A stretch of DNA of 18,580 nt, from assembly GCA_017881545.1 (NCBI GenBank), contig JADGQU010000015.1, positions 1 to 18,580 of the forward strand. The letters are read 5' to 3'. Numbering within the stretch: position 1 is the first letter of the stretch; every line of letters starts with the position of its first letter. Of this stretch, positions 1 through 9,178 are shown in pieces. Source of the stretch: Gemmatimonadaceae bacterium. GTDB taxonomy: Bacteria; Gemmatimonadota; Gemmatimonadetes; Gemmatimonadales; Gemmatimonadaceae. The translations under genes and the position numbers were made by a program. The notes under the pieces are model-generated. The model was not told the origin of the DNA. It made no database searches and was given only the letters and a program-made list of their open reading frames with translations.

Positions 1-92
1 GGCGCGGGCTGAAAGGTGATCCGGCATTGGACACCCAGGTGCAAGCCGATGCCTTCCAGCACCACGGGACGCGCCAAAGTCGTTCGACTCAC
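1..92 (-). CDS. lpxC: UDP-3-O-acyl-N-acetylglucosamine deacetylase LpxC, N-terminal fragment (3' end outside window)
   Basis: LpxC is the zinc-dependent deacetylase that makes the committed step of lipid A synthesis in the cytoplasm. Only 30 codons are inside the window. They read MSRTTLARPVVLEGIGLH followed by LGVQCRITFQPA, which matches the LpxC N-terminus (an RTL start, then the GxGLHxG turn and a strand ending in PA). The GTG start at 92-90 overlaps the lpxD TGA stop by 4 bp (GTGA), so translation is probably coupled. The order lpxD-lpxC fits lipid A operons of FCB-group bacteria, where lpxC is often fused to fabZ. Whether a FabZ domain follows cannot be seen here. The identification rests on a short stretch but the motif is distinctive. 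Confidence 0.85.
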   Translation of the reverse strand, partial: MSRTTLARPVVLEGIGLHLGVQCRITFQPA

Positions 93-1159
93 TTGGAGTC
101 GGGCTCTCCCAGCAACTGCTCGAGTCGCCGCATCATGCCAGCCAATTTAAACAACGCGGCCGATGCGCGAAGCGCTTCGCGGTGCGGCCGCGCCGGATAT
201 CCGGACCACGACTCCCCCGCCGGGACGTCGCCAAAGACTCCCGCCTGGGCCGCGATGCGCGCGCCGGCGCCGATCGAGATATGTCCGCTGATGCCGGCCT
301 GCCCGGCGAGCACCGCCCCATCGCCGATCCTTGCCGATCCGGCAATGCCCACCTGCGCAATGACGATACACTTCTCTCCGATCCTGACGTTGTGGGCGAT
401 CTGCACCAGATTGTCGATCTTCGTGCCGTTCCCCACCACGGTGTCGTCGATGCTGCCGCGGTCGATCGTCGTGTTGGCACCAATCTCCACATCGTCACCG
501 ATGATGCAGCCGCCGACGTGCAGGATCTTTTGATGCGCGCCATCGCGAAACGCATACCCGAACCCATCGCATCCGATGCGCGCGCCGGAGTGAATCATCG
601 TTCGCGCACCGAGCGTCGCATCGGCGTAGATAGTCACACCAGGCCAGAGCCGGGCGCCATCGCCGACCGAAACGCCGTCTCCGACGACGCAATGCGGGCC
701 GATCACGACGCCGTTGCCCAGCCTCACTCTCGCGCCGATGATCGCGTACTCGCCGATGGATACTCGCTCGCCAAGACTCGCGCCTGCCCCGATGCGCGCT
801 GTCGACGCGACACCAGGAGTCATCGGCTGCTGCGGATAGAGCCTTGGCAGCAGCGACAACAGCTTCTCGAGCGGCTGCTCGACGACTATGCGGGCACGAG
901 GCGCGCCGGCGGCGTCGCGGAATTCCGGATCGACGAGCACCACCCCCGCCTTCGTCGTCGCCATCAGGTGCGCGTACTTTCCGTTCGAAAGAATGCTCAG
1001 GTGCGTGGCGTCCGCTCGATCGAGCGGCGCGACTCCGGTGACGGCCGCTGTCCCGTCACCTATCAGCTCCCCGGAAACGAGTGCCGCAATAGCTTCAGCG
1101 GTGATGGTGCTAGCACCACCACCGCTGGTTGAACTATTGGCTCTCGCGATGCCGGTCAC
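89..1159 (-). CDS. lpxD: UDP-3-O-(3-hydroxyacyl)glucosamine N-acyltransferase LpxD
   Basis: LpxD adds the second 3-hydroxyacyl chain (from acyl-ACP) to UDP-3-O-acyl-glucosamine in lipid A synthesis. At 356 aa it is slightly longer than typical LpxD (about 340). An N-terminal uridine-binding domain (about residues 18-115, with ALVSGELIGDG) is followed by a long left-handed beta-helix of hexapeptide repeats (about 118-315). The segment NLVQIAHNVRIG contains the expected catalytic histidine of the family, and GYPARPHRE then leads into the C-terminal helix. The start is GTG at 1159, in a 4-bp GTGA overlap with the stop of ompH. The first 16 residues (Ser/Gly-rich) precede the usual family start, so a slightly later start is possible, but no better ribosome-binding site is visible. 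lpxC starts in the lpxD stop codon, again with a 4-bp overlap. Confidence 0.97.
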   Translation of the reverse strand: MTGIARANSSTSGGGASTITAEAIAALVSGELIGDGTAAVTGVAPLDRADATHLSILSNGKYAHLMATTKAGVVLVDPEFRDAAGAPRARIVVEQPLEKLLSLLPRLYPQQPMTPGVASTARIGAGASLGERVSIGEYAIIGARVRLGNGVVIGPHCVVGDGVSVGDGARLWPGVTIYADATLGARTMIHSGARIGCDGFGYAFRDGAHQKILHVGGCIIGDDVEIGANTTIDRGSIDDTVVGNGTKIDNLVQIAHNVRIGEKCIVIAQVGIAGSARIGDGAVLAGQAGISGHISIGAGARIAAQAGVFGDVPAGESWSGYPARPHREALRASAALFKLAGMMRRLEQLLGEPDSK

Positions 1160-1770
1160 TTCTTGGGCCGAGTCACTCCCGCAGGCTGTGGAACGGCTCC
1201 GCTCGCCGGTGGGCCGGTCGGAATTCCCTGCGACTTGAGGCGGGCCAGCACCCGGTCCGTCAGATCGAGGTTCTTGTCCGCGGCGACGACCACGCTCACC
1301 TGAGCGCCGACGTCGAGAATGACCGCGTAGTTATCCTCGGCACGAATCGTTTCGATGACGGCTTGCACGCGCTCCATGATCGGCTTGACCAGCTGCGCCT
1401 GACGCGCTTGCATAGTGGAGTCGAGTCCGCGGGCTCGCTGCTGATACTCGACCTCGCGTCGACCTATGGTCGTTCGACGGGTCTCGCGCGTGGCGCTATC
1501 GAGCTTCGGCGCGTCGCGATCGAAGGCGGCCATCATCGTCTTGAGCGAGTCGTCCATTCGCTGGATCTGCTGGCGGTAGACTCCCACTTCCCTATCGAAT
1601 TGCGCCTCAGCCTCGGCGCGTCCCGGCGCCTGCTGAAGCAGCAGGGCCGAATTGATGTAGCCGATCTTGGTGGCTGGGGCCGGAGCTTGGGATGCCTGCG
1701 CTCCGGCTGTGCCGACAAGAATCAGCAATGTGGCCAGTGCGATCGAGCTCGCACGGAAAAGCAGTCGCAT
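1156..1770 (-). CDS. skp: OmpH/Skp-family periplasmic chaperone
   Basis: OmpH/Skp proteins are small trimeric periplasmic chaperones that carry unfolded outer-membrane proteins to the BAM complex. The 204-aa product has a clear signal peptide (MRLLFRASSIALATLLILVG, cleavage near AGAQA) and then the family opening KIGYINSALLLQQAPGRAEA. A long charged helical region follows (about 55-140), consistent with the coiled-coil tentacles, and the C-terminal strands (NYAVILDVGAQVSVVVAADK) complete the body. The C-terminal tail is Pro-rich. ATG at 1770 is preceded by GGAG eight bases upstream, and only 14 bases separate it from the stop of bamA. The bamA-skp-lpxD order is the classical outer-membrane biogenesis cluster. 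The gene symbol is by family, since the protein is divergent. Confidence 0.9.
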   Translation of the reverse strand: MRLLFRASSIALATLLILVGTAGAQASQAPAPATKIGYINSALLLQQAPGRAEAEAQFDREVGVYRQQIQRMDDSLKTMMAAFDRDAPKLDSATRETRRTTIGRREVEYQQRARGLDSTMQARQAQLVKPIMERVQAVIETIRAEDNYAVILDVGAQVSVVVAADKNLDLTDRVLARLKSQGIPTGPPASGAVPQPAGVTRPKK

Positions 1771-1784
1771 GTATTACTCCAATG

Positions 1785-4208
1785 TTAAAAGAATTGTCCG
1801 AGCTTGAAGTGAAGCTTCCAGCCAGGAGCAGGCCGCCCCTGAGTGTCAATCTTGTCGAACCCATACCCAATATCCACACCCAAGGGTCCGAGCGGACTGA
1901 GAGTGGCAACTCCGAACCCGAAGCTCCTGAACAGACGCGTCGGGTCGAACTCGCGCGGCTTGTCCCAGACATTGCCGCCTTCGAAGAAGGTGTTCAAGTA
2001 GAGCGACTGATTGACCCGGAGCCCGAACTCACCGGTTCCGACAAAAAACGCGTTTCCAAAGGATGAACGGCTCGCCTGGGTCTGGTTGGCGTTGGGATTG
2101 AAACCGCTCGGAGTGATCGCAAACTCTTCGTAGCCGCGCAGCTGCTCACCGTACTGCGTGCCACCGACGGTGAACGCCTGTGAGTAGAAGAATGGACCGG
2201 TATCTCCAAAGACGGCTCCGGCCCGCGCTGAAAGGCCGACCACGAACATCATCGGCTCGCCCCCGAGGAGACTGCCGCCGACATGTCCGATTGGCGCGTA
2301 GGAGCGGAGCTCCGTGGTGTACCGCTGGAAGGACGCCGTACCACCCAGAGGACCGCCGTTGAATTGCGCCACGAACGATTGAAGGCCGCCGTCCGCGGGG
2401 AATGGAAGGCCCGTTCGGGTGTCGTGCTGCGCCGTAAAGCCCAGCGTCGAGCGAAAGCAGTTGTTGCATGCGGCGGCAACGGTCGCCAGCAAGCCGTTGC
2501 TCTCGTATTTCACCTTCTCTCCGCCGTACGAGACGAAGAGGCGAGTGTAGATCGACTGTGGAACGGGGAATCCAAGCTGTATCTGCCCGCCCGTCCGAAC
2601 CGCTCCACCCAGGTCCGCGATCTGGAACCGCGAACGGCTGTGGTATGCCGTGAGGCTTCCCGAGATCCGCGACTGGCGGATATTCGGATCGCTGTAGGTG
2701 AGGTTGAAGTCGTTGATGAAACGCCCGAACTGCCACTGCACCTGCGCCCGCTTGCAGCGGCCCAGCAGGTTGGGCTGATCGAGACCAATGAAGCCGCCGA
2801 GTCCGGTGCCCTGGCCCATCGACGCGCCGAAGTTCACGTTGCCGGTCCGCTTCTCCTTCACGTTGAACACAATGTCGACGTCGCCCTGATCACCGCTCGG
2901 GCGGGTCTCCGGCGCGGTCATCGGGCTCTCGAAGAAGTTGAGGTTGCCGATGTTCTGATAGCTGCGGATCAGGTAGTTGCGGTTGAAGACTTGCCCCGGC
3001 GCGAGAACGATTTGCTCGCGAATGCACGACTCATGGGTGTAGTCGTTGCCGACGATCTCGATGCGGTTGACGATTGCCGGCGACCTCTCATCGATCTCCC
3101 AGCGGAGATTGACGGTGCGAACCGAGTCGGTGCTTGGCACTCTCTCGGTGATCGGGCGGATGTTCGAGTAGATGTAGCCTTCGTCGTTGTAGGCTTCCAT
3201 CAGCTTTTGCTGCGCGTCGTCCCACTTTGCTTCGTCGAACGTGTTGGGCGGATTGGTGTAGCCGCGGCGGACGAGGCCGGTCGCCTTCTGCACCACGGTG
3301 GTCTGCTGATTCTTGCCGAACGGGTAGAAGGCGTTGATCTGGTCGCTCGAGAAACGGCGGTTCCCGAGCACTTCGAAGTGGCCGACTTTGTACCGCGGCC
3401 CCTCGCTGACGGTGATGTCGAGCAATCCTTTGCCCTTCGCACGGTCAACAACCGGCGTGTCCTTGAGGATCCTGAAGTCGATGTAGCCGCGGCTCGCGTA
3501 CAGCTGCGGGATTTTCTCGCTCAGGTCCTGCGCATACTTGGTGTCGTCCAGCTCGCCACTCCGGGTCCAGAGAAATCCTTCCGGCTTGGTGTCCATCGCG
3601 GACACGATGTCCGCATCCGACACGCTCTTGTTGCCGTTGATGCGTATTCCGGAAATCGCGAGTCGCCTTCCCTCGTCGACCCTGAAGTTGATTGACAGCT
3701 TGCCGCCGGTGAGCGTCGATTCCGGCTTGACGCTCGCCAGATAGTATCCCTTGCTCTCGTAAAGAGAATCCACGCTGGCGATGGCCTTGGCGATCTTGCC
3801 CGGATCGACCGGAGCCCCCGTGGCGAAGGCCAGCTTTTCCTTCACGTCCTTTGGAGAGACGCGGTCGGCACCGATCACCTTGTAGTCGGTGAGCATCGGG
3901 CGCTCCTTGACCTGGATGACGAGCGCGGCCTTGTTGGTGGTCGGCGACACGCGGCAGAGGATCTGAACGTCGTCGAACTGGCCGGTCGCGTACAGCGCCT
4001 TGATGGCGGTCTGGAGATCGTGGACGTTGAGCTGCGTGCCGGTCGCGAGTCCCGCGGTCGAGCGAACAGCCGCGCTGTCTATCCGAGAGTTCCCGGTGGC
4101 GACGATGGTTTCAGGCGTCGAGCAGGCCCCCGGCGCGGTGTCCTGGGCGTACACAGGAGCCGCGCTGATGGCCACAAATGCCAGCATGAATGAGGCAAAT
4201 TTCCGCAT
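1785..4208 (-). CDS. bamA: Outer membrane protein assembly factor BamA (Omp85 family)
   Basis: BamA is the essential outer-membrane insertase for beta-barrel proteins. The 807-aa product has a signal peptide (MRKFASFMLAFVAISAAPVYA, cleavage before QDT). Periplasmic POTRA repeats span about residues 30-420, for example IKALYATGQFDDVQI and YESKGYYLASVKPE. A 16-stranded barrel follows, with the QLRGYEE element equivalent to the conserved VRGF/Y loop and a C-terminal aromatic end (KLHFKLGQFF) that acts as the BAM recognition signal. The ATG at 4208 is chosen because the signal peptide begins there. An in-frame GTG at 4223 would add only MYICV. Neither start has a Shine-Dalgarno sequence, and an AT-rich promoter-like element lies directly upstream (see separate entry). 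bamA is the first gene after the clpC terminator and leads the bamA-skp-lpxD-lpxC operon. Confidence 0.97.
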   Translation of the reverse strand: MRKFASFMLAFVAISAAPVYAQDTAPGACSTPETIVATGNSRIDSAAVRSTAGLATGTQLNVHDLQTAIKALYATGQFDDVQILCRVSPTTNKAALVIQVKERPMLTDYKVIGADRVSPKDVKEKLAFATGAPVDPGKIAKAIASVDSLYESKGYYLASVKPESTLTGGKLSINFRVDEGRRLAISGIRINGNKSVSDADIVSAMDTKPEGFLWTRSGELDDTKYAQDLSEKIPQLYASRGYIDFRILKDTPVVDRAKGKGLLDITVSEGPRYKVGHFEVLGNRRFSSDQINAFYPFGKNQQTTVVQKATGLVRRGYTNPPNTFDEAKWDDAQQKLMEAYNDEGYIYSNIRPITERVPSTDSVRTVNLRWEIDERSPAIVNRIEIVGNDYTHESCIREQIVLAPGQVFNRNYLIRSYQNIGNLNFFESPMTAPETRPSGDQGDVDIVFNVKEKRTGNVNFGASMGQGTGLGGFIGLDQPNLLGRCKRAQVQWQFGRFINDFNLTYSDPNIRQSRISGSLTAYHSRSRFQIADLGGAVRTGGQIQLGFPVPQSIYTRLFVSYGGEKVKYESNGLLATVAAACNNCFRSTLGFTAQHDTRTGLPFPADGGLQSFVAQFNGGPLGGTASFQRYTTELRSYAPIGHVGGSLLGGEPMMFVVGLSARAGAVFGDTGPFFYSQAFTVGGTQYGEQLRGYEEFAITPSGFNPNANQTQASRSSFGNAFFVGTGEFGLRVNQSLYLNTFFEGGNVWDKPREFDPTRLFRSFGFGVATLSPLGPLGVDIGYGFDKIDTQGRPAPGWKLHFKLGQFF

Positions 4209-4220
4209 AACACAAATATA
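4209..4220 (-). promoter_or_regulatory. Candidate bamA promoter -10/-7 element giving a leaderless mRNA
   Basis: On the minus strand the bases just before the bamA ATG read TATATTTGTGTT. TATATT followed by 6 bases would place the transcription start at the A of the ATG itself. TATATTTG also fits the TAnnTTTG -7 box known from Bacteroidetes. No Shine-Dalgarno sequence and no good TTGACA-like -35 box is present. Inference from sequence only. Confidence 0.45.
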
Positions 4221-4222
4221 CA

Positions 4223-4271
4223 CTAATCAGTTTGGTGGAGGTCCCCGCCGGAGAGCGAGCATTCTGATTAG
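4223..4271. repeat. Inverted repeat CTAATCAG ... CTGATTAG between clpC terminator and bamA
   Basis: The 8-bp arms CTAATCAG (4223-4230) and CTGATTAG (4264-4271) are perfect inverted copies separated by 33 bp. They sit directly upstream of the putative bamA promoter element and just beyond the clpC terminator. They could be a split operator site or a weak long-loop hairpin. Chance cannot be excluded for 8-bp arms, but the AT-rich arms stand out in this GC-rich genome. Confidence 0.4.
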
Positions 4272-4273
4272 AC

Positions 4274-4311
4274 AAAAGGGCCGCCAGAGAGTTGCTCCTC
4301 TCCGGCGGCCC
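4274..4311 (-). terminator. Rho-independent terminator of the clpC operon
   Basis: On the minus strand, 21 bases after the clpC stop, there is a GC-rich hairpin with a 14-bp stem (4278-4291 pairing with 4298-4311), including one G-U pair in the transcript. It has a 6-base loop and is followed directly by TTTT (4277-4274). It lies between clpC and bamA and separates the two transcription units. Confidence 0.88.
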
Positions 4312-4332
4312 CTTGGTTTGTGACGGATTCCG

Positions 4333-6831
<2,499 letters not shown>

Positions 6832-6917
6832 TTCTGCGATTCCTCAGTGCGGTAACTGGTTCCTTCGCGTGCGAGACAGTGTCGATCACTGCGGCGCGCG
6901 TGATTACCCGTTACCCC
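6832..6917 (-). other. mcsB-clpC intergenic region with small inverted repeats
   Basis: This is the only sizeable gap inside the mcsA-mcsB-clpC set. It holds CAGTG-TCGAT-CACTG (6877-6891), a 5-bp stem. GGTAAC (6851-6856) and GTTACC (6910-6915) could pair and bring the leader together near the clpC ribosome-binding site GAGGA. No T-run follows, so it is not a normal terminator, and no convincing promoter was found in it. It could be a processing or translational-control element, or chance. Confidence 0.3.
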
Positions 6918-7991
6918 TTACTCCGCCTCTGCAGCCAGCGTATCCCGCACGTATCGAGCGCGTGCGACATTAGCTTCGCTTTCCGTCAGCGCTCTTCCCT
7001 CGGTATGACCGAGGTGCGCCAACTGACTAAAAATCAGGAGCTTGTTGAGAGTATATACACTGAGACCGCTGATCAGTTTCAAACCGACAGCCAGTCGCAC
7101 GCCGCTCAAATAATTCATCGCTTCTTCGAAGCTCAAGCTGCGTGCATATCGCAGCGTGCCAAAGGCACGCCAGAGCTTGTCTTCTATAATATAACCCGCA
7201 TCACGCAACAGAACCCGACGTGCTTCTTCTTCGCGCTCTATTACATGTCTTACGACGCGCACGAGGTAATCAAGTAACTCTCCTTCCGATCGCCCGAGCG
7301 TCGTCTGATTGGAGATCTGGAAGAAGTTCCCGACCACTTCGCTCCCTTCGCCGTACATCCCGCGGTAGGTAAGACCGACCTGCTGGAGCCCAGCCAGCAC
7401 CTTTCCGATCTCCTTCGTCAGCACCAGGCCGGGGAGATGGATCAGCACCGAGGCTCTGAGTCCGGTTCCCACGTTGGTGGGACATGCGGTGAGATAGCCG
7501 AACTCGTTGTGAAACGCGTACGGAACCTTGTTCCCCAGCTCGGCGTCGAGCCGCTCGATCACTCCGAACGCGTCGGCGACGTGGAACCCGGAGTGCAGCG
7601 CCTGGAGGCGGAGATGGTCTTCCTCGTTGACCATGATGCCCACACCGCGCGACAGGTATACGGCGGCGCCTGTGCGCACCGGCTGGTCGTTCAGACCCGC
7701 CAGCTCCTTGCTGACCAGATGACGCTCGTGGAGCAGCAGCCGGTCCTCTGGCGCCAGCTCGTCGACGCGAACCAGAACGCCGTCTTCGATCGATCGCAGA
7801 CTCGCGAACGCTTCGCGCACCTGCGTAAGAATCCGGAGCCGCTCACCGTCACGTGCTCTGGGAGTAAATGCATAGCCTTCCAGGTTCCGGGCCAGACGGA
7901 TCCTCGTCGAGATCACGATGTCGGCGTGCTCGCCCGACGCATCGAGCCAGCTCGCACCACCATCAGGAAGCAGCGAGAGATCCAGCATCAC
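6918..7991 (-). CDS. mcsB: Protein-arginine kinase McsB
   Basis: McsB uses ATP to phosphorylate arginine side chains, marking proteins for ClpC. The 357-aa product is of the phosphagen (guanidino) kinase fold without the N-terminal helical domain of creatine/arginine kinases, as in Firmicute McsB. Visible motifs are STRIRLARN (28-36, nucleotide binding), NEEDHLRLQ (122-130, with the acidic catalytic residues) and TACPTNVGTGLRAS (168-181, catalytic-site Cys170). The C-terminal dimer domain ends with ESEANVARARYVRD. The allosteric RDxxRA motif reported for B. subtilis McsB appears here as ANVARA (340-345). The start is GTG at 7991, overlapping the mcsA stop by 4 bp, or ATG at 7988. GGGGA lies upstream. 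The 3' half is unusually AT-rich for this window. Confidence 0.97.
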   Translation of the reverse strand: MMLDLSLLPDGGASWLDASGEHADIVISTRIRLARNLEGYAFTPRARDGERLRILTQVREAFASLRSIEDGVLVRVDELAPEDRLLLHERHLVSKELAGLNDQPVRTGAAVYLSRGVGIMVNEEDHLRLQALHSGFHVADAFGVIERLDAELGNKVPYAFHNEFGYLTACPTNVGTGLRASVLIHLPGLVLTKEIGKVLAGLQQVGLTYRGMYGEGSEVVGNFFQISNQTTLGRSEGELLDYLVRVVRHVIEREEEARRVLLRDAGYIIEDKLWRAFGTLRYARSLSFEEAMNYLSGVRLAVGLKLISGLSVYTLNKLLIFSQLAHLGHTEGRALTESEANVARARYVRDTLAAEAE

Positions 7992-8473
7992 TCGATTCCC
8001 CGCAACTTGTCGCGAATGTCGGCCGCGAGCTCGAACTGCTCAGCGTCAATCGCTCTCTTGAGGCGGTCACGAAGCTCGGTCGCGCTGGAGACGTGCGGAA
8101 GCTCGGTAGGCAGCGGCGCCACGTAGCGGCGCCCGATGTGGCGGGAGTTTCCGTGCACTCTCCGCAGCAGATCGCGCAGGCTCGACTCGAACGTGTCGTA
8201 GCAGTGCGCGCAACCCAGGCGACCGGTCGCGCGAAAATCGGCCAGCGTTGCCTGGCAGAATGAGCATTGCGCCGGCTCGCCCTTGGCGGCCGGCATCTGC
8301 TCGTGAATTGTCTGGAGGAAGTTGTTGATCTGTGGCTTGGCCGCGGTGAGCGTCGTCTCGACCCCCCGCTCTGCTGCGCATTTCTCGCAGAGATGCAGCT
8401 GTCTCACCCCGCTCCCCTCGATTTCAGTGAGCTGGATTACAGCTTCGCCATCTTTGCACAGATCGCAGATCAT
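7988..8473 (-). CDS. mcsA: McsA-type zinc-finger activator of protein-arginine kinase, with UVR domain
   Basis: McsA binds and activates McsB and can act as an adaptor to ClpC. The 161-aa product begins MICDLC and carries four CxxC pairs (CDLC, CEKC, CSFC, CAHC), the zinc-binding layout of McsA. It ends with a UVR domain (ELRDRLKRAIDAEQFELAAD) that can contact the ClpC middle domain. Length and architecture match Firmicute McsA. The ATG at 8473 follows the lolD TAA with no bases between, and its own stop overlaps the mcsB start. In Firmicutes the repressor gene ctsR usually precedes mcsA. Here that place is taken by lolD, and no ctsR is present in the window. Confidence 0.95.
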   Translation of the reverse strand: MICDLCKDGEAVIQLTEIEGSGVRQLHLCEKCAAERGVETTLTAAKPQINNFLQTIHEQMPAAKGEPAQCSFCQATLADFRATGRLGCAHCYDTFESSLRDLLRRVHGNSRHIGRRYVAPLPTELPHVSSATELRDRLKRAIDAEQFELAADIRDKLRGIE

Positions 8474-9178
8474 TTAAACGACGACCTCATTTGCTTCACT
8501 CTGACTGAGCTGGCCACCCTCGAGCAGCAGCACCCTGGTGGCGCGCGCGGCGAGAGAGCGGCTATGAGTAACGACGACCATCCCGATCTCGAGGTCATTG
8601 ACCACCTCGGTCAACAATTCGTGCAACATCTCGGCGTTCGCGCGATCGAGGTTGCCCGAAGGCTCATCAGCCAGAACGACCTGCGGATCCATGGCCAGGG
8701 CACGGGCAACCGCGGTCCGCTGCTGCTCCCCACCCGACAGCTCGCCGGGCCGGTGCGTCATCCGCGCGCTCAACCCAACCCGCGCCAGAAGCTCTGCCGC
8801 TCTGCCGCGGGCCTCCTCCTCGGGCCGTCCCCCGATCCGGAGTGGCATCATCACGTTCTCGATCGCCGAGAACTCGCGTAGAAGGTGGTGAAACTGGAAG
8901 ACGAACCCGACGGTGCGATTCCGGAGCTGGCCCAGCTCGGTCTCGTCGCGACCATGAACGGGCTCGCCCCCGATCACCACATAGCCCCGCGTGGGCTTGT
9001 CCAACGCCCCCAGCACGTGCATCAGGGTGCTCTTGCCGGCGCCGCTTGCGCCCACGATCGCGATCATCTCGCCGCGGTGAACGGAGAGATTGACGCCGTT
9101 CAGAACGTTGAGGATGTTCCCGTCCCCACCGATGTACGTCTTGTAGACGTCGTGCGCCTCGAGTACGGTCATCGTCAT
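8474..9178 (-). CDS. lolD: Lipoprotein-releasing ABC transporter ATP-binding protein LolD
   Basis: LolD is the ATPase that powers extraction of mature lipoproteins from the inner membrane for transfer to LolA. The 234-aa product has Walker A GASGAGKST (43-51), a Q-loop (FQFHHLL, 94-100), the ABC signature LSGGEQQR (147-154) and Walker B VVLADEP (167-173). Length is close to E. coli LolD (233). The start ATG at 9178 overlaps the stop of the upstream permease gene by 4 bp (ATGA). A second ATG at 9172 is possible. The reading frame stays open for 153 further codons upstream, but that stretch is the +1 shadow of the permease gene and has no LolD-like content. MacB/FtsE-type relatives share the fold, so the assignment leans on the neighbouring permease. 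Confidence 0.95.
   Translation of the reverse strand: MTMTVLEAHDVYKTYIGGDGNILNVLNGVNLSVHRGEMIAIVGASGAGKSTLMHVLGALDKPTRGYVVIGGEPVHGRDETELGQLRNRTVGFVFQFHHLLREFSAIENVMMPLRIGGRPEEEARGRAAELLARVGLSARMTHRPGELSGGEQQRTAVARALAMDPQVVLADEPSGNLDRANAEMLHELLTEVVNDLEIGMVVVTHSRSLAARATRVLLLEGGQLSQSEANEVVV

Noticed and set aside
2283..3695. 470-codon plus-strand open frame opposite bamA
   Set aside because: It is antisense to a certain bamA, rich in Arg, Val, Asp and His with no recognisable domain, as expected from the reverse complement of GC-rich codons.
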